NCBI RefSeq assembly: GCF_021155775.2
Contig: NC_060237.1
Coordinates: 808,501-872,500 of the forward strand
Direction: 5' to 3'
DNA: 64,000 nucleotides
DNA from: Neodiprion pinetum
Lineage: Eukaryota > Arthropoda > Insecta > Hymenoptera > Diprionidae
Shown: one piece after another, positions 62,938 to 64,000 of the stretch
Layout of the letters: each line of letters begins with the position of its first letter
How positions within the stretch are numbered: the stretch's first letter is position 1
The notes under the pieces: generated by a model
The model's database searches: none
What the model was told of the DNA's origin: nothing
What the model saw: only the letters and a program-made list of their open reading frames with translations
Position numbers and translations under genes: made by a program

Positions 62938-63248
62938 CTGAAAATCGAGCGCTTTTAAGACGGGAAAAACGATGGGAAGAAAATTCATGCTCTGCGTGGA
63001 AAATTTGGCACGCTCGCTTCCGCTTCCTTTATCTATATCTATGTATTTACTCAGTCGGTCTAAAACAAACGCGAGAGCGGCGTTTAATTTCGTCGAATCT
63101 AGCGGCGGGTTCCTTTTCGGGTAAGGCAAAACTCAAAGTTGGTATTTACTCCGGACACATTTCCTTCCCGGCTGACTTTGAACGATCCTTTGAAACGGGA
63201 AAAGAAACGCCTCAAAACGCGTCTGGCGTACCCAAGCGAGCGACTTAC

Positions 63249-63359
63249 CCCCGCCTTCTCCGGCTCTACCTTTGACTCCGTTGCTCGTTCCGACGCTGCG
63301 TCATCCAGCCCCACCAAAGGGAATCCGACGGTACGTTGTCGAGCGTTCGTTCTCCTGCA
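63249..63359 (-). CDS. Unrecognised gene, penultimate exon
   Basis: 37 codons (CRRTNARQRTVGFPLVGLDD...VEPEKAG) between acceptor TTTATGTCGACAG|TGC (63361-63360) and donor GCGGGG|GTAAGTCG (63248-63247). It starts and ends in phase 0, which fits both neighbouring predicted exons. No domain recognised; the second half is acidic and Ser/Ala/Glu-rich. Confidence 0.42.
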
Positions 63360-63449
63360 CTGTCGACATAAAAGAAATAGTAAGCAAATGAGTAAGCGAA
63401 CAAAAATCACACGAGACGTGCCTCCGTACGGAAGAAGAAACGACTCAAC

Positions 63450-63535
63450 CTGTCTGATTCTGCTCACCGAGTACACCGAGCTTTGTCTCTTTGAGGAACT
63501 TCTCCGTAGCCCGATTTCTCGACCGACTCCGAATT
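63450..63535 (-). CDS. Unrecognised gene, candidate upstream exon
   Basis: 86 bp encoding FGVGREIGLRR, SSSKRQSSVYS and VSRIRQ. The acceptor is GATCTTAG|AATTC and the donor AGACAG|GTTGAG. It ends in phase 0 to join the exon at 63359 across a 90-bp intron, and begins with two bases of a split codon that fit the phase-1 donor of the next candidate exon. The Ser/Arg composition resembles a phosphorylatable linker. Support is splice-signal logic only. Confidence 0.33.
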
Positions 63536-63780
63536 CTAAGATCGCGATTTTGCGCAAGAGGTAAAAATTCGAGCAGCCCCTGACGGCGCGGAGACGTCAA
63601 GTAATTTCGATTATTAAAATATTCAACGAGCAGAAGCCCCCCGGTACACGGCATGCCTGCGTAGCTTAAATGTTCACCGGAGAAAGGAAATCCGGCTTGG
63701 ACAGGGCTCAGTTTTGAGCCAACGGTTTTAGGCAGGGCGACGAAATGCACACGCAAATTTTGGATATGGAATTTCCTCAC

Positions 63781-63847
63781 GTTTCACCCCGAAGGTGATC
63801 CAATTTTCGTCAAACTGAACGCACCGCGTACGACGAGAGACAGCCGA
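63781..63847 (-). CDS. Unrecognised gene, candidate exon (partial gene continues past window)
   Basis: 67 bp encoding SAVSRRTRCVQFDENWITFGVK plus one base, between acceptor CCTGTGCAG|TCGG and donor GTGAAAC|GTGAGG. Its phase-1 end joins the 63535 exon as a Gln codon. No start codon is identified; the 5' part of the gene presumably lies to the right of the window. The acceptor is weak, so the left boundary of the exon may be wrong. Confidence 0.28.
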
Positions 63848-64000
63848 CTGCACAGGGTCGTGCTCGAGATCTAATTTCGGAGCGAGTGATCCGTGGTGCA
63901 GGTAAGGGCTCGGTTTCGTGGCTCTGCGGCATGATGCGGACCGAGTCCGGAGGACAGTCTGAACCGTCGGAACGGGCGCATAGAACACACCGCGCCCGGG

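Overview
This looks like eukaryotic nuclear DNA, most likely insect and plausibly hymenopteran. The evidence is a spliced glycosyltransferase gene with short and long introns, abundant simple repeats, CpG-containing AT-rich DNA, and a very large satellite array. The species call is inference; no bacterial operon or phage feature is present.

Region 1 (1-44058) is one continuous tandem array of a ~335-bp satellite monomer, about 131 copies, already running at the window start. All copies lie in the same orientation. Monomers fall into linked sequence subtypes, arranged in higher-order repeats: a 7-monomer (2345 bp) duplication near 3.8-8.3 kb, a 14-monomer (4689 bp) duplication at 11.3-20.7 kb, 3-monomer (1005 bp) units around 22-26.5 kb and 34.5-36 kb, and nested 11-monomer (3685 bp) repeats inside an ~8711-bp duplication at 27.0-43.2 kb. 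The last ~0.9 kb is divergent, and the array stops abruptly in mid-monomer.

Region 2 (44059-62340) is occupied mainly by one minus-strand gene for a GT49-family glycosyltransferase resembling beta-1,4-glucuronyltransferase 1. Three coding exons are well supported (51755-50746, 50680-50497, 45866-45660). A 9-codon leader exon at 61997-61971 is proposed; it has an ATG, a consensus donor and the right phase, and sits at the edge of a CpG-rich block. The predicted product is a ~475-residue type II Golgi membrane enzyme with a DVD metal-binding motif. Its ~10.2-kb and ~4.6-kb introns hold simple repeats and three inverted-repeat elements. One of these is a ~1.46-kb terminal-inverted-repeat element at 53774-55234 with no coding capacity, previously unlabelled as far as I can tell.

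Region 3 (62692-63847) contains the 3' part of a second minus-strand gene that I do not recognise. Up to four small exons join in compatible phase to encode a basic, Ser/Arg-rich C-terminus. The two genes are head-to-tail on the minus strand, with ~0.7 kb between the stop of the unknown gene and the proposed start of the glycosyltransferase gene. Nothing indicates a functional link between the two genes, or between either gene and the satellite.
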